From the NCBI GenBank assembly GCA_041394325.1, contig JAWKIJ010000001.1, positions 2,666,001-2,730,000 on the forward strand: 64,000 nucleotides of DNA, written 5' to 3'. A model generated the notes under the pieces. That model did no database searches and was not told where the DNA came from. It worked only from the letters and a program-made list of their open reading frames with translations. The translations under genes were made by a program, and so were the position numbers. Source of the stretch: JAWKIJ01 sp041394325. GTDB taxonomy: Bacteria; Actinomycetota; Acidimicrobiia; Acidimicrobiales; Microtrichaceae. Below are positions 42,762 through 51,291 of the stretch, piece after piece (position 1 is the stretch's first letter; every line of letters begins with the position of its first letter).

Positions 42762-43321
42762 GATCCCACCGCCGTCGCCCCGATCGCACGACCGGGTACC
42801 GGCGCCCCCATGTGCGCGACGTGACACAACGCCACGGCCGCGGCGTCGGCTGCGTCCGCCGGACGGAACACCCGGCGGTGACCCAACAGCCGTCGGACCA
42901 TCTCCTGAACCTGGCTCTTGTCGGCGGACCCGTAGCCGCACACCGATTCCTTCACCTGGTTCGGGGAGTACTCGACGACCTCACACCCGCGCCGGGCCGC
43001 CTCGGCCATGACGATGCCCGACGCCTGACCGACCGCCATCGCCGTGCTGACGTTGACCTGGAACAGCACCCTCTCGACCGCGACCGCCACCGGTGGATAG
43101 TCGGCGAACAACTCCTCGACGTCGACACGAAGGAGTGCGAGACGGCGGGGCGACGGGGCGTCGGTGGGTGTGCTCAGCACGCCCACGGCGATCGCTCGCC
43201 ACCCGTTTGCGGCGGAGCGGGGCGCGCCTCGCCGCACCTCGGCGTCGGACCCCGATGCGGGCGGAGCAAGTACGCAGTACCCACAGCGGGTCAGCCCCGG
43301 ATCGATCCCGACGACGAACAC
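42758..43321 (-). CDS. ruvC: Crossover junction endodeoxyribonuclease RuvC
   Basis: Resolves Holliday junctions after RuvAB branch migration. 187 residues with the RNase H-type acidic residues: Asp in FVVGIDPGLTRCG (residue 7), Glu in AVAVERVLFQVN, and the Asp pair in RPADAADAAAVALCH. The GTG start has no Shine-Dalgarno but TAGCTT ends seven bases before it, so the ruvCAB transcript is probably leaderless. Confidence 0.96.
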   Translation of the reverse strand: MFVVGIDPGLTRCGYCVLAPPASGSDAEVRRGAPRSAANGWRAIAVGVLSTPTDAPSPRRLALLRVDVEELFADYPPVAVAVERVLFQVNVSTAMAVGQASGIVMAEAARRGCEVVEYSPNQVKESVCGYGSADKSQVQEMVRRLLGHRRVFRPADAADAAAVALCHVAHMGAPVPGRAIGATAVGS

Positions 43322-43328
43322 CTGTACG

Positions 43329-43334
43329 AAGCTA
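43329..43334 (-). promoter_or_regulatory. -10 element of a leaderless ruvCAB promoter
   Basis: TAGCTT on the minus strand, seven bases before the ruvC GTG, in the 36-base gap after the peroxiredoxin gene. Confidence 0.5.
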
Positions 43335-43357
43335 GTGGAGCCACCGGTCCGGGCCGG

Positions 43358-43867
43358 TCACCCCGCGACGTGAGCGACGATGTCGTCGAGCTTCTGGAAC
43401 ACCACACCGGGGCCCAGGCTCCGGTGGACGTAGGTGATGCGGCCCTCACCGTCGAGTACGAAGATCGACCGCTTGTACAACCCGAGGAGTCCGAGGTTGC
43501 CGAAGGCCGCGCCCACCTCCTTGTCGACGTCGCTCAGGAGCGGAAAGGCGAAGCCGCCCTGTGAGTCCGCGAAGCGGACGTGGCTGTCGACGTCCTGGGG
43601 GCTGATCGCCACGAGGTTCGCACCCTTCTGTCGGAGCGACGCGATCCCCGATGTGTAGCTCACGAGCTGACGTGTGCACACGGGGGTGTTGTCACCCGGG
43701 TAGAAGGCGATCACGAGCGGAGAGCCGGTGAACTCGACCGATTCGTAGCGTCGCCGCTCCCCCGTCGCCCCGTCGACTCCGTCCAACGCGAATCCCGGTG
43801 CGAGGTCGCCGACCTTCGGGGCCCCCGACTGGCGTTGCGGCCCGGCGGACGAGTCGGCGTCAGGCAT
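43358..43867 (-). CDS. Peroxiredoxin (AhpE/BCP type, 1-Cys candidate)
   Basis: Thiol peroxidase that reduces hydroperoxides. 169 residues, thioredoxin fold with the peroxidatic motif FYPGDNTPVCTRQL (Thr and Cys near residues 61-64) and the Arg in YKRSIFVLDGEGRI. No second Cys is present in the chain, so it should be a 1-Cys enzyme reduced by an external thiol, plausibly mycothiol given mshC in this window; that link is inference. ATG 43867 overlaps the yebC 3-prime end by eight bases. Confidence 0.92.
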   Translation of the reverse strand: MPDADSSAGPQRQSGAPKVGDLAPGFALDGVDGATGERRRYESVEFTGSPLVIAFYPGDNTPVCTRQLVSYTSGIASLRQKGANLVAISPQDVDSHVRFADSQGGFAFPLLSDVDKEVGAAFGNLGLLGLYKRSIFVLDGEGRITYVHRSLGPGVVFQKLDDIVAHVAG

Positions 43868-44609
43868 CCAACTTCTCCATGATCTCGTCTGCGATGTCGA
43901 AGTTCGCGTAGACGTCCTGCACGTCGTCGTGGTCGTCGAGGGCCTCGATCACGCGGAGCACCGCCTTGGCGGCCTCGACGGAGTCGAGGGCGATCGTGCT
44001 CGTGGGCACCATCGCCAGATCGGCGGACCTGACCCCGTAACCCGCCGCCTCGATTGCGCCGGAGACCTCGTGGGTGGCCGTTCCGTCGGCGACGACCTGC
44101 CAGTCGTCGCCCACACGACTGATGTCCTCCGCTCCGGCGTCGAGTGCAACCATCATCAAGTCGTCCTCGTCGACCGACCCGTCGACGACGATGATGCCCT
44201 TCCGCTCGAACTGCCACGACACCGCACCGGGCTCGGCGATCGAACCACCGTTCTTGGAGAACAGCGACCGCAGCTCGGGTCCGGTGCGGTTGCGGTTGTC
44301 CGTGAGTGCCTCCACGTAGACGGCGACACCGCCGGGGGCGTAACCCTCATAGTTCACCTCGTGGTACTCGACGCCCTCCAGCTCACCGGTGCCCCGTTTG
44401 ATGGCTCGCTCGATCGTGTCGAGCGGCACCGAGGCGGCACGGGCCTTCTGGAACATCGTGCGCAGAGTGGGGTTCGCGTCGGGATCGCCACCGCCCTGGC
44501 GGGCCGCCACCTCCACCTGCTTGATGAGCTTGGCGAACTGCTTGCCCCGCGCCTTGTCGGCCGCGCCCTTCTTGTGCTTGATCGTTGCCCACTTGGAATG
44601 GCCCGACAT
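43860..44609 (-). CDS. yebC: YebC/PmpR family protein
   Basis: YebC proteins have been described as transcriptional regulators and, more recently, as helping ribosomes through proline-rich stretches. 249 residues, opening with MSGHSKWATIKHKKGAADKARGK in pieces, then FQKARAASVPLDTIERAIKRGTG, YEGYAPGGVAVYVEALTDNRNRT, SWQFERKG and the acidic C-terminal domain. ATG 44609 gives the family N-terminus; GAGGAG lies about 12 bases upstream and a TACGAT further back may be the -10. It sits near ruvC as in most bacteria. Confidence 0.96.
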   Translation of the reverse strand: MSGHSKWATIKHKKGAADKARGKQFAKLIKQVEVAARQGGGDPDANPTLRTMFQKARAASVPLDTIERAIKRGTGELEGVEYHEVNYEGYAPGGVAVYVEALTDNRNRTGPELRSLFSKNGGSIAEPGAVSWQFERKGIIVVDGSVDEDDLMMVALDAGAEDISRVGDDWQVVADGTATHEVSGAIEAAGYGVRSADLAMVPTSTIALDSVEAAKAVLRVIEALDDHDDVQDVYANFDIADEIMEKLDA

Positions 44610-44682
44610 CGCTCGTGTTGGCTCCTCGTCTCGGGAATCCGCCCTCGCCCATCGTAGGACGCTACGGGAGCGCCGACTCCGC

Positions 44683-45255
44683 TCAGGCCCGCTCGAGGAA
44701 GAGTCGGTGGAACCGGTCGTCACCACCCAGTTCGGGATGGAATGTCGTCGCCATCACCGCACCGTCCCGAAGCGCCACCGCATGGCCGTCGAGTGAGGCG
44801 AGCACCTCGACGCCGGCCCCGACACGCTCGACCCGCGGCGCACGGATGAAGGTCGCGAAGAACGGCGCATCGAGGCCCCTCACGTCGAGGTCGACGTGGA
44901 AGGAGTCGATCTGCCGACCGTACGCGTTGCGTCGGATCTCCGCGTCGATCGCGCCGAAACAACGTTGGTCGGAGCGTCCGTCGTCGATCGTCGACGCGAA
45001 CATGATCAGGCCGGCGCATGTGCCCAGGGCCGGGAGACCTTCGGCCAGACGCTCCGCCACGGTGTCGAACATGCCCGACGAGACGGCGAGCTTGGACATC
45101 GTCGTCGACTCGCCGCCCGGCCAGATGAGCGCGTCGCACCCGACCAGATCACCGGGCCGTCGGAGGGCGACACCGTCGACGCCGAGACGATCGAGCACCG
45201 CCAGATGCGCGGCGAATGCGCCCTGCAACGCGACGACCCCGACACGCGGACTCAT
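44683..45255 (-). CDS. pdxT: Glutaminase subunit of pyridoxal 5-phosphate synthase
   Basis: Supplies ammonia to PdxS for vitamin B6 synthesis. 190 residues, class I amidotransferase: LQGAFAAHLAVLDRLG, LIWPGGESTTMSKL, the nucleophile LGTCAGLIMF, and the His/Glu in ATTFHPELGGDDRFH. ATG 45255 gives MSPRVGVVALQG. Seventy bases downstream of pdxS; the gap has no gene. Confidence 0.97.
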   Translation of the reverse strand: MSPRVGVVALQGAFAAHLAVLDRLGVDGVALRRPGDLVGCDALIWPGGESTTMSKLAVSSGMFDTVAERLAEGLPALGTCAGLIMFASTIDDGRSDQRCFGAIDAEIRRNAYGRQIDSFHVDLDVRGLDAPFFATFIRAPRVERVGAGVEVLASLDGHAVALRDGAVMATTFHPELGGDDRFHRLFLERA

Positions 45256-45325
45256 CGCGCGTCGCCCGTTCGACGGCCGCACGCGACCCGGGCGCGATCG
45301 TGTGTCAGCGAGGAGGACCGCAGGG

Positions 45326-46279
45326 CTACCAGCCCCGGTCCGCGAAGGTGGTCTCGAGCCCGCCGATCTCGAGGCCCGGCATCGAACCTCCCAGGCCGCG
45401 GCTCACCTTCACCAGGATGGACGGGTCCTCGAAGTTGGTTGCCGCCTCGACGATCGCCTTCGCCATCGCCTCGGGATGCTCGCTCTTGAAGATCCCGGAC
45501 CCGACGAACACGGCCTGTGCGCCGAGTTGCATCACCAGTGACGCGTCGGCGGGAGTGGCGATACCGCCGGCACAGAACAGCGGTACCGGCAGCGTTCCCG
45601 TGTGTGCGATCTCCTGAACCAATCCCAGAGGTGCACGGAGCTGCTTGGCCCATTCGAACTGCTCCGCTCCGTCGGCGGTGGTGATCCGGCCGATGTCGCC
45701 GAGGATCGACCGGAGGTGCCGCACCGCTTCGACGATGTTGCCGGTGCCCGCCTCCCCCTTGGAACGGATCATGCACGCACCCTCCGAGATGCGACGGAGT
45801 GCCTCACCGAGGTTGGTCGCGCCGCAGACGAACGGCACGTCGAATGCCCACTTGTCGATGTGGTGCGTCTCGTCTGCGGGGGTGAGGACCTCGGACTCGT
45901 CGACGTAGTCCACACCGAGTTCCTGGAGGATCTGGGCCTCGGCGAAGTGACCGATCCGCGCCTTGGCCATCACGGGGATGGTGACCGCCGCCTTGATCTC
46001 CTCGATCATCTGCGGGTCGCTCATCCGAGCGACACCGCCGTCCCGGCGGATGTCGGAGGGAACCCGTTCGCGCGCCATGACCGAGCATGCCCCCGCGTCC
46101 TCGGCGATCCGAGCCTGGGTCGCGTCGACCACGTCCATGATGACGCCGCCCTTGAGCATCTCGGCGAGGCCACGCTTGACGGCCACGGTCCCACGGATCG
46201 GGGTGGCGCCCGCGGGGGTCGTCGCCGAACCGGACCGATCGGAGCCGGGTCCTGACACGGGTTTCTGCGGTTCAGCCAT
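45326..46279 (-). CDS. pdxS: Pyridoxal 5-phosphate synthase PdxS subunit
   Basis: Forms PLP from ribose 5-phosphate, glyceraldehyde 3-phosphate and ammonia. 317 residues, TIM barrel: LAEMLKGGVIMDVVDATQARIAEDAGA in pieces, VMARERVPSDIRRDGGVARM, VMAKARIGHFAEAQ (Schiff-base Lys), MIRSKGEAGTGNIVEAVRH, LFCAGGIATPADASL and GSGIFKS. The N-terminus has about 25 extra Ser/Gly/Thr residues. ATG 46279 lies six bases after TAGACT, with no Shine-Dalgarno. Confidence 0.98.
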   Translation of the reverse strand: MAEPQKPVSGPGSDRSGSATTPAGATPIRGTVAVKRGLAEMLKGGVIMDVVDATQARIAEDAGACSVMARERVPSDIRRDGGVARMSDPQMIEEIKAAVTIPVMAKARIGHFAEAQILQELGVDYVDESEVLTPADETHHIDKWAFDVPFVCGATNLGEALRRISEGACMIRSKGEAGTGNIVEAVRHLRSILGDIGRITTADGAEQFEWAKQLRAPLGLVQEIAHTGTLPVPLFCAGGIATPADASLVMQLGAQAVFVGSGIFKSEHPEAMAKAIVEAATNFEDPSILVKVSRGLGGSMPGLEIGGLETTFADRGW

Positions 46280-46285
46280 GGACTG

Positions 46286-46291
46286 AGTCTA
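46286..46291 (-). promoter_or_regulatory. -10 element of a leaderless pdxS-pdxT promoter
   Basis: TAGACT on the minus strand, six bases before the pdxS ATG. The upstream 59-base gap shows no evident -35. Confidence 0.55.
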
Positions 46292-46350
46292 CGACCCGGA
46301 TCCGGGCGCGAATCACCGAGCGCGACGGGTCGGGACCGGTCGACGACGGT

Positions 46351-47480
46351 TCAAGCGGCGACGAACGTGTGACCCCGGGTCAGCTCCACCCAGGTGCGGC
46401 CCGGACGGAGCATGATCGGCTGTCCGGTCGGGCCGGTGAGCGACAGTCCGAGGAGTTGGTTCGGCCGCGACCACCGACCCTCGATGGCCTTGCCGCCGCT
46501 CAACACCAGCGCCCTACCCGACCCTTGGGTGATCGCGGTGGGGTTCGTTCGCGTTCCCGAGTAGCGGATCTCGAGGATCACGACGTTGGCCGCACTCACC
46601 TGGTCGCCGCCCTCGAGCAGGTGGCGACGCCCGTATTGGCTCCGGAGATACCGACCCGCGCCCGGCTCGGCCGCCGGTGCCCACTCCCACGACGAGGTCG
46701 TCCCACCAACCGACAGGCGCACCCTGCCAAGCGGTACCTCCCCGGCGTTGGCCTCGCTTGCCGCCATGACGCCGAACAGCGGGGACGCCCCGCGTTGGGT
46801 CGTCCGGGCGTAGGCGAAGAGCGCGGAGGTTCCGGTGTAGAGGTTGTGCGGTGCACGATGTACCGACCTTCGGCGGTAGGCGGACCGGGCGACGCGATCC
46901 CAGTTGACGTCGGTGATCCAGGAGGAGCCGTAGACGTCACGGGCGACGTCGTCGTTGGCTCCCGACCACCCGAACAGTGGTGTGCCGAGCAACGCCAGGA
47001 TGGGTGGGTCGCTGTGACGGGCCGAGCGCACGGGGCCGACGGGATTCGCGTCGGTCGAGTGGTAGACGGACAGGAACCGACTCACCCCCTCCACCGCGAT
47101 CTCGAACACCACGTCGGCCTGGTTGAGGCCCGCCTGGGGCATCGCCGCGGGGTGATTGTCGATCTTCAGCGCGAGCGGAGGCCGGGCGAGGCGGGCGAGG
47201 GTGGCCGCGTCGACAGGCTCCCCGTGAGCGGGGCGAACCCGGCGACCTGCATCGGTGTCGTGGTGGTCGTGGTGGTCGTGGTGGTCGGGACCGTGGCGGA
47301 CGACGTGGTCGGGGCTGTCGCGCGTGGCCCGGCGACCGTGGTGGCCACGCCGCTCGAACTCGACGATCGAGCACCCACGCCGGTCTGACCGCACCCGACC
47401 GACGTCAAGGCGGCAAGCGCCGAGACCGCGGAGACCACCCGGAGGGGCCGAGCCCTGCGTGCGTTGGGCGAGCGCCCCAC
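46351..47480 (-). CDS. DUF3048 lipoprotein, frame interrupted
   Basis: Secreted lipoprotein of the DUF3048 (YerB-like) family, function unknown. From GTG 47480: a basic start, a hydrophobic segment and lipobox ending LTSVGC, then a Ser/Thr-rich linker with ten consecutive Thr (encoded by the repeat at 47261-47287) and FAPLTG. The frame breaks at the C run 47220-47223; adding one base continues EPVDAATLARLARPPLALKIDNHPAAMPQAG, the DUF3048 signature, through VFEIAVEGVSRFLSVYH and RSARHSD to the stop at 46351, total 376 residues. The downstream half is intact and family-like, so the protein is probably functional and the break a sequence error or slippage near the repeat. Confidence 0.85.
47261..47287 (+). 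repeat. Three tandem copies of a 9-bp unit coding for poly-Thr
   Basis: TGGTGGTCG occurs three times in a row on the plus strand and encodes a run of Thr in the linker of the DUF3048 lipoprotein on the other strand. Such a tract can change copy number by slippage. It is too short and lacks spacers, so it is not a CRISPR. Confidence 0.8.
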
Positions 47481-47485
47481 GTTGC

Positions 47486-48373
47486 TCAGAGTTCGGCCAT
47501 CAGCGACGACCGCTGCGACAGGGGCGTCGGATCACCGAAACCGATATGGACGAGGCCGTCGCCGACACCGAAGGGGTTGGCGAACCAGAGGTGTGCGGTG
47601 CCCACGGTCGCGGTCCCGACGGTCGTGCCGATCCGCTCCATCTTGTCCAATACGTCAGCCATCGCGGGCGGATACCTCGTGACGTCCACAGCCGCCAGGT
47701 CACCGAGGAAGGCACGCTGTTCACCGAGGATCGTCGCCATCCATCGGGCGCGGCGGCTCTCCGGTGCGCCGGAGCCCGGCGCTTCGGCTCCGGGCTCGGG
47801 GACCCGCCGAAGCAATGCACCGCAGACCAAGCGCGCCGCCGCGGTGCCGAGCGATGCGTCGTTGCTCTTGAGACGGGTCAGTGCCGCGGCGACGACGGCC
47901 TCGGTCTCGACCCGGTCGAGGTGGTCGAGCAGCCCCTGCGTGACGACGATCACCCCGCCACCCGCAGGCCCGAACACCGCCATGTTGATCGTGGGGTCGT
48001 CGAGCACACGGAGCTCGGGCCGGGCCACTCCGGTGCTGAACCCGAGGCCCTCCACCAGGTTGGACAGCCGCGGGACCTCGTCGTCGGCGACGGATCGGCC
48101 CCCGATCACCCTCCCGACGTCGTCTCGGTTCCTCCCGGCGTCCCCCAGGAGCCATCCGACCACCACGATCGCGATCACGCCGGCGACCAGCGCCGCCCAC
48201 CAGGGCACGAGCACGAACGCCACCAACCCGACCACCAACGCGGCCGCTGCCGCGTGGGGCCACCACAGGCGCGCCTCGAGCTCGCGGCGACGCTCGGCAT
48301 CGTCGAGCAGGGATCGAGCCGGCGACACGCCCACCGTGGCCCCGGTCCCGGACGCTCCGGCGTCGGCGCTCAC
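47486..48373 (-). CDS. M48-like membrane protein lacking the zinc-binding residues
   Basis: 295 residues. Two helices (about 42-77) and then a domain that tracks the HtpX-type M48 peptidases: LSNLVEGLGFSTGVARPELRVLDDPTINMAVFG, VIVVTQGLLDHLDRVETEAV, a conserved ATAHLWFANP near the end. Where M48 enzymes have HELSH, this protein has AALTR (residues 163-167), and the third ligand Glu is also replaced (QRAFLGD). All metal ligands are therefore gone and it should be a pseudo-enzyme. GTG 48373 overlaps the lemA stop (GTGA). LemA and M48 proteins are frequent neighbours, which supports the relation and suggests a binding or scaffold role. Confidence 0.82.
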   Translation of the reverse strand: MSADAGASGTGATVGVSPARSLLDDAERRRELEARLWWPHAAAAALVVGLVAFVLVPWWAALVAGVIAIVVVGWLLGDAGRNRDDVGRVIGGRSVADDEVPRLSNLVEGLGFSTGVARPELRVLDDPTINMAVFGPAGGGVIVVTQGLLDHLDRVETEAVVAAALTRLKSNDASLGTAAARLVCGALLRRVPEPGAEAPGSGAPESRRARWMATILGEQRAFLGDLAAVDVTRYPPAMADVLDKMERIGTTVGTATVGTAHLWFANPFGVGDGLVHIGFGDPTPLSQRSSLMAEL

Positions 48374-49044
48374 GGGGTGGGACCGCGTCCGACCGGCGGC
48401 TCCGGCGGCGGGGACGAGGAGGACTCGCCGACCACCCCCGGGGAGGTGGGTGGCGTCGGTGCCGGGGGTGGATCACCCGCCGCACCGGTGGTGAAATCGA
48501 CCTTGGGGTTGGCACGGGACGGCTCTTCGGCCTGGAAGTACTCACGTTGGGAGAATCCGAACGCGTTCGCGACGAGCACGCTGGGGAACGTCTGGGTCTT
48601 CGTGTTGTAGGCCCGGACGTTGTCGTTGTAGTACTGCCGGGCGTATGCGATGCGGTCCTCGGTGGAGCTCAGCTCGCGTTGGAGTTCCTGGAAGTTCTGG
48701 TTCGCCTTGAGGTCGGGATACGCCTCGGCCAGTGCGAACAGCGACTTCAGCGCACCGTTGATCATGTTCTCCGCTTCGGCCTTCTCCCCCACCGAGTCGG
48801 CGGTCATGGCCCGATTGCGAGCGGTGATCACCGCCTCGAGCGTGCCGCTCTCGTGGGCGGCGTAACCCTTGACCGTCTCCACGAGGTTGGGGATCAGGTC
48901 ATGGCGACGATTGAGCTGCACGTCGATCTGGGCGTAGGCCGCCTCGATCTTGTTGCGAAGGCCGACGAGCCCGTTGTACACGGCCAACACGACGATCCCG
49001 ACGACCGCGATCAGGACCACGATCACGATGATCACCCACCACAT
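48370..49044 (-). CDS. lemA: LemA family protein
   Basis: 224 residues. N-terminal helix (WVIIVIVVLIAVVGIVVLAVYNGLV) followed by the LemA helical bundle: RNKIEAAYAQIDVQLNRRHDLIPNLVETVKGYAAHE in pieces, LEAVITARNRAM, AYPDLKANQNFQELQRELSSTEDRIAYARQYYND, YNTKTQTFPSVLVANAFGF. A Pro/Ser-rich tail of about 45 residues is added. Function of the family is not settled. ATG 49044 has GGGAGGAG upstream; a longer in-frame start exists but lacks a site. TAGCAT at 49082-49087 is a likely -10. Confidence 0.93.
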   Translation of the reverse strand: MWWVIIVIVVLIAVVGIVVLAVYNGLVGLRNKIEAAYAQIDVQLNRRHDLIPNLVETVKGYAAHESGTLEAVITARNRAMTADSVGEKAEAENMINGALKSLFALAEAYPDLKANQNFQELQRELSSTEDRIAYARQYYNDNVRAYNTKTQTFPSVLVANAFGFSQREYFQAEEPSRANPKVDFTTGAAGDPPPAPTPPTSPGVVGESSSSPPPEPPVGRGPTP

Positions 49045-49081
49045 GGCCGGACTCCTCCCGTCGCCGTCGCGCGACGGCGAC

Positions 49082-49087
49082 ATGCTA
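49082..49087 (-). promoter_or_regulatory. Probable -10 element for lemA
   Basis: TAGCAT on the minus strand, giving a leader of about 30 bases that contains the GGGAGGAG ribosome-binding site. Confidence 0.4.
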
Positions 49088-49147
49088 GGACCTCGCCGCG
49101 TCGGTGACCGGATCCCGCTCGGCGCGTGGTCATGCGGCGGGACGCGG

Positions 49148-50311
49148 TCACGAACCGGGCAGCCCCACCGGGCGGCTCGCACGGCGTCGGGAACGCGCCG
49201 AGAGCGTCTGCTCGGCGATCACGTTCTCGTACAGCACGAGGTAGGCCTCGGCCAGGTGATCCATCGAGAAGCGTGCAGCACGGCGTCGGCCCCGCTGCCG
49301 CATGGTCTCCGCAAGATCGGGGTCGTCCAGAATCGAGGCGATGGCGACGCCGAGTGCGGCGGGATCACCCGGCTCGACCAACAGCGCGGCGGCCGGATCG
49401 TCCCCCGATGGCCCCGCCACCGCGCCGTATCCCTCGTTGGCCGCCGCGACGACGGGTGCACCTGCGGCCATCGCCTCGACGAGCACGATCCCGAAGGACT
49501 CACCACCGAGCGCCGGCGCGACGAACACCGTCGCCGCCGCCATACGACGATCACGCTCCACGTCGCCGATGAACCCCAACCATCGGAGCCGCCGGTCCGC
49601 CGCGAATCGGTGCCGCAGCTCCGCGGTCTGCGGACCCGCTCCGGCGATCCACACCTCGACGTCGTGGGACAGCCCGGCGAGGGCCTCGAGCAGTACCCCG
49701 AGGCCCTTGCGCTCCTCGTGGCGTCCCACGAAAAGGATCGTCGGACGGTCAGAGCGCGGGCGACCGGGCTCGCTCCACGGTTCGAGATCGGCGAAACCGT
49801 CAAGTTCGAGGCCGTTGAACAGGATCGTCCACGGATCCGCCAACGCCACCGCCGCGAGGTTGCGAGCGGCCGGTGACACGGCGACCTTCGCGTCGATCCG
49901 CGTGCCGAACCACCGCACCAGGCTCGACATCGACTTGTACATCGGCTGGTCACCCGCCGCGTGGAACGTTCCCACGATCGGCGCGGGTCGCAACATCAAC
50001 GCGGTGGCGGTGGGACCGGGGACGAAGGGCTCGTGCAGGTGCAGCACGTCGAAGTCACCGTCCCACAGCGCGCGCATCGTGCGGAGTTGGGTCGGCGCAT
50101 GGGGGGAGATGGGTGCCATCGAGCCGTTGGCCTCGTTGACCACCGAGGGACCGACGACCGTCACGCCGCTCAGGCCCGTCGGCCCGTCCGCTGGCGCCAA
50201 CACGTGCACGGTGTGGCCGCGGCGCCGCAGCGCACGCGTCAGTCCGATCACCTGCCCCTGCACACCCCCGGGAACACTCAGGCTGTAGGGGCTGACCATC
50301 CCGATGTGCAC
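49148..50311 (-). CDS. pimA: GDP-mannose-dependent phosphatidylinositol mannosyltransferase (PimA-like GT4)
   Basis: Adds the first mannose to phosphatidylinositol on the cytoplasmic face. 387 residues, GT-B fold. The N-terminus HIGMVSPYSLSVPGGVQGQV and FDVLHLHEPFVPGP match PimA closely; the C-domain has ILFVGRHEERKGLGVLLEAL, FIGDVERDRRM and the GT4 signature GGESFGIVLVEAMAAG with the sugar-nucleotide Glu residues. Adjacent pgsA and an acyltransferase, in the same order as the mycobacterial PIM cluster, support the assignment over a generic glycosyltransferase. GTG 50311 follows TAGCGT by seven bases; ATG 50299 is an alternative start. Confidence 0.88.
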   Translation of the reverse strand: MHIGMVSPYSLSVPGGVQGQVIGLTRALRRRGHTVHVLAPADGPTGLSGVTVVGPSVVNEANGSMAPISPHAPTQLRTMRALWDGDFDVLHLHEPFVPGPTATALMLRPAPIVGTFHAAGDQPMYKSMSSLVRWFGTRIDAKVAVSPAARNLAAVALADPWTILFNGLELDGFADLEPWSEPGRPRSDRPTILFVGRHEERKGLGVLLEALAGLSHDVEVWIAGAGPQTAELRHRFAADRRLRWLGFIGDVERDRRMAAATVFVAPALGGESFGIVLVEAMAAGAPVVAAANEGYGAVAGPSGDDPAAALLVEPGDPAALGVAIASILDDPDLAETMRQRGRRRAARFSMDHLAEAYLVLYENVIAEQTLSARSRRRASRPVGLPGS

Positions 50312-50318
50312 GCCCGGA

Positions 50319-50324
50319 ACGCTA
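50319..50324 (-). promoter_or_regulatory. -10 element of a leaderless pimA promoter, overlapping the acyltransferase stop
   Basis: TAGCGT on the minus strand; its TAG is the stop codon of the acyltransferase gene (50322-50324). Seven bases separate it from the pimA GTG. Confidence 0.45.
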
Positions 50325-51287
50325 CGGCGCCGGGCGGCCGAGCGCCGCATAGTCGCTGGGCCAGTTGGGCTGCATGAGATGCCACTGTTCGGGAGCGCGA
50401 CGGATCAGGCCTTCCAACTCTCCCGCCAACGCCTGCATGAAGACGGGGACGTCGGGACGAATTCCGTCCGATGTGGTCCGTTCGATCCGGATAGGGGGAC
50501 GCACCACCCCGTGCACCCCCTTGGCGGTGAAGTACACGGCGGTCGGGAGGACCCGACAGCCACCGCGCAACGCCATCACCGCAGGACCGGCGGGCAGCGT
50601 CGTGTCCTCACCGAAGAAGGTGACCGGCACACCCCCGCCCACGATGTCACGATCGCACAGGAGGCACACGATCTCACGGTTTGCGGCCGCCTCCGTGACC
50701 CGGGTGACGGCGTCGGGTCCGAGCGGGATGATGTTCATCCCCAACGATCGGCGGAAACCCAGGAACCAGTCGAACAGTTCGGGGGGCTCGAGCCGTTCGA
50801 CGACCGCAGCGAGACGCCACAGCCGGACCCGGGTGATCCAGAACGCCGCCCACTCCCAACCGCCCAGGTGCGGCAGCGCGAGTACCGGCCCCACCTCGTC
50901 GTCGGCCATCGCCTCCTCGAGATGCTCGATCCCCTCGACGGTGAACCCGTCGCCGACCTCGGCGACACTCATCGACGTGAGGCGGAACGAGTCGAAGTAG
51001 TAGCGCGCGTAGCTCTCGAACGTCGCGTTCACCTTGGCGCGCAGTTCGTTGGGCGTGAGATCCCGGCCGTAGACGCGTCGGAGATTTCGTTCGACCACCA
51101 ACCGCCGATCGGCGGCGGAGAGCGCCCCCACCTGACCCACCGCCGCCAGCCCCATCTCCGAGAGGGCACCGGGGACGCGGGGGGCTACCGCCTCCCCCAG
51201 GCGAAACGCACCCACCACCGCCTGCGCGGCGACGCGATCGAGCCGGTGTCGAAGACGCCCCCACCCCTCCATCGGATGATCGGCCAT
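50322..51287 (-). CDS. patA: Acyltransferase of the lipid A/PatA (LPLAT) family
   Basis: By position and motif the counterpart of mycobacterial PatA, which acylates phosphatidylinositol mannoside. 321 residues: conserved ERNLRRVYGRDLTPNELRAKVNATFESYARYYFDSFRL in pieces, the HX4E catalytic motif LPHLGGWEWA, CDRDIVGGGVPVTFFGE and a basic C-terminal region ending MQPNWPSDY. ATG 51287 starts four bases after the pgsA stop. The substrate is inferred from the cluster, not from sequence alone. Confidence 0.85.
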   Translation of the reverse strand: MADHPMEGWGRLRHRLDRVAAQAVVGAFRLGEAVAPRVPGALSEMGLAAVGQVGALSAADRRLVVERNLRRVYGRDLTPNELRAKVNATFESYARYYFDSFRLTSMSVAEVGDGFTVEGIEHLEEAMADDEVGPVLALPHLGGWEWAAFWITRVRLWRLAAVVERLEPPELFDWFLGFRRSLGMNIIPLGPDAVTRVTEAAANREIVCLLCDRDIVGGGVPVTFFGEDTTLPAGPAVMALRGGCRVLPTAVYFTAKGVHGVVRPPIRIERTTSDGIRPDVPVFMQALAGELEGLIRRAPEQWHLMQPNWPSDYAALGRPAP

Positions 51288-51291
51288 CGGG

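Noticed and set aside
47255..47290. Tandem repeat considered as CRISPR
   Set aside because: Units are 9 bases, contiguous, without spacers, and lie within a coding linker.
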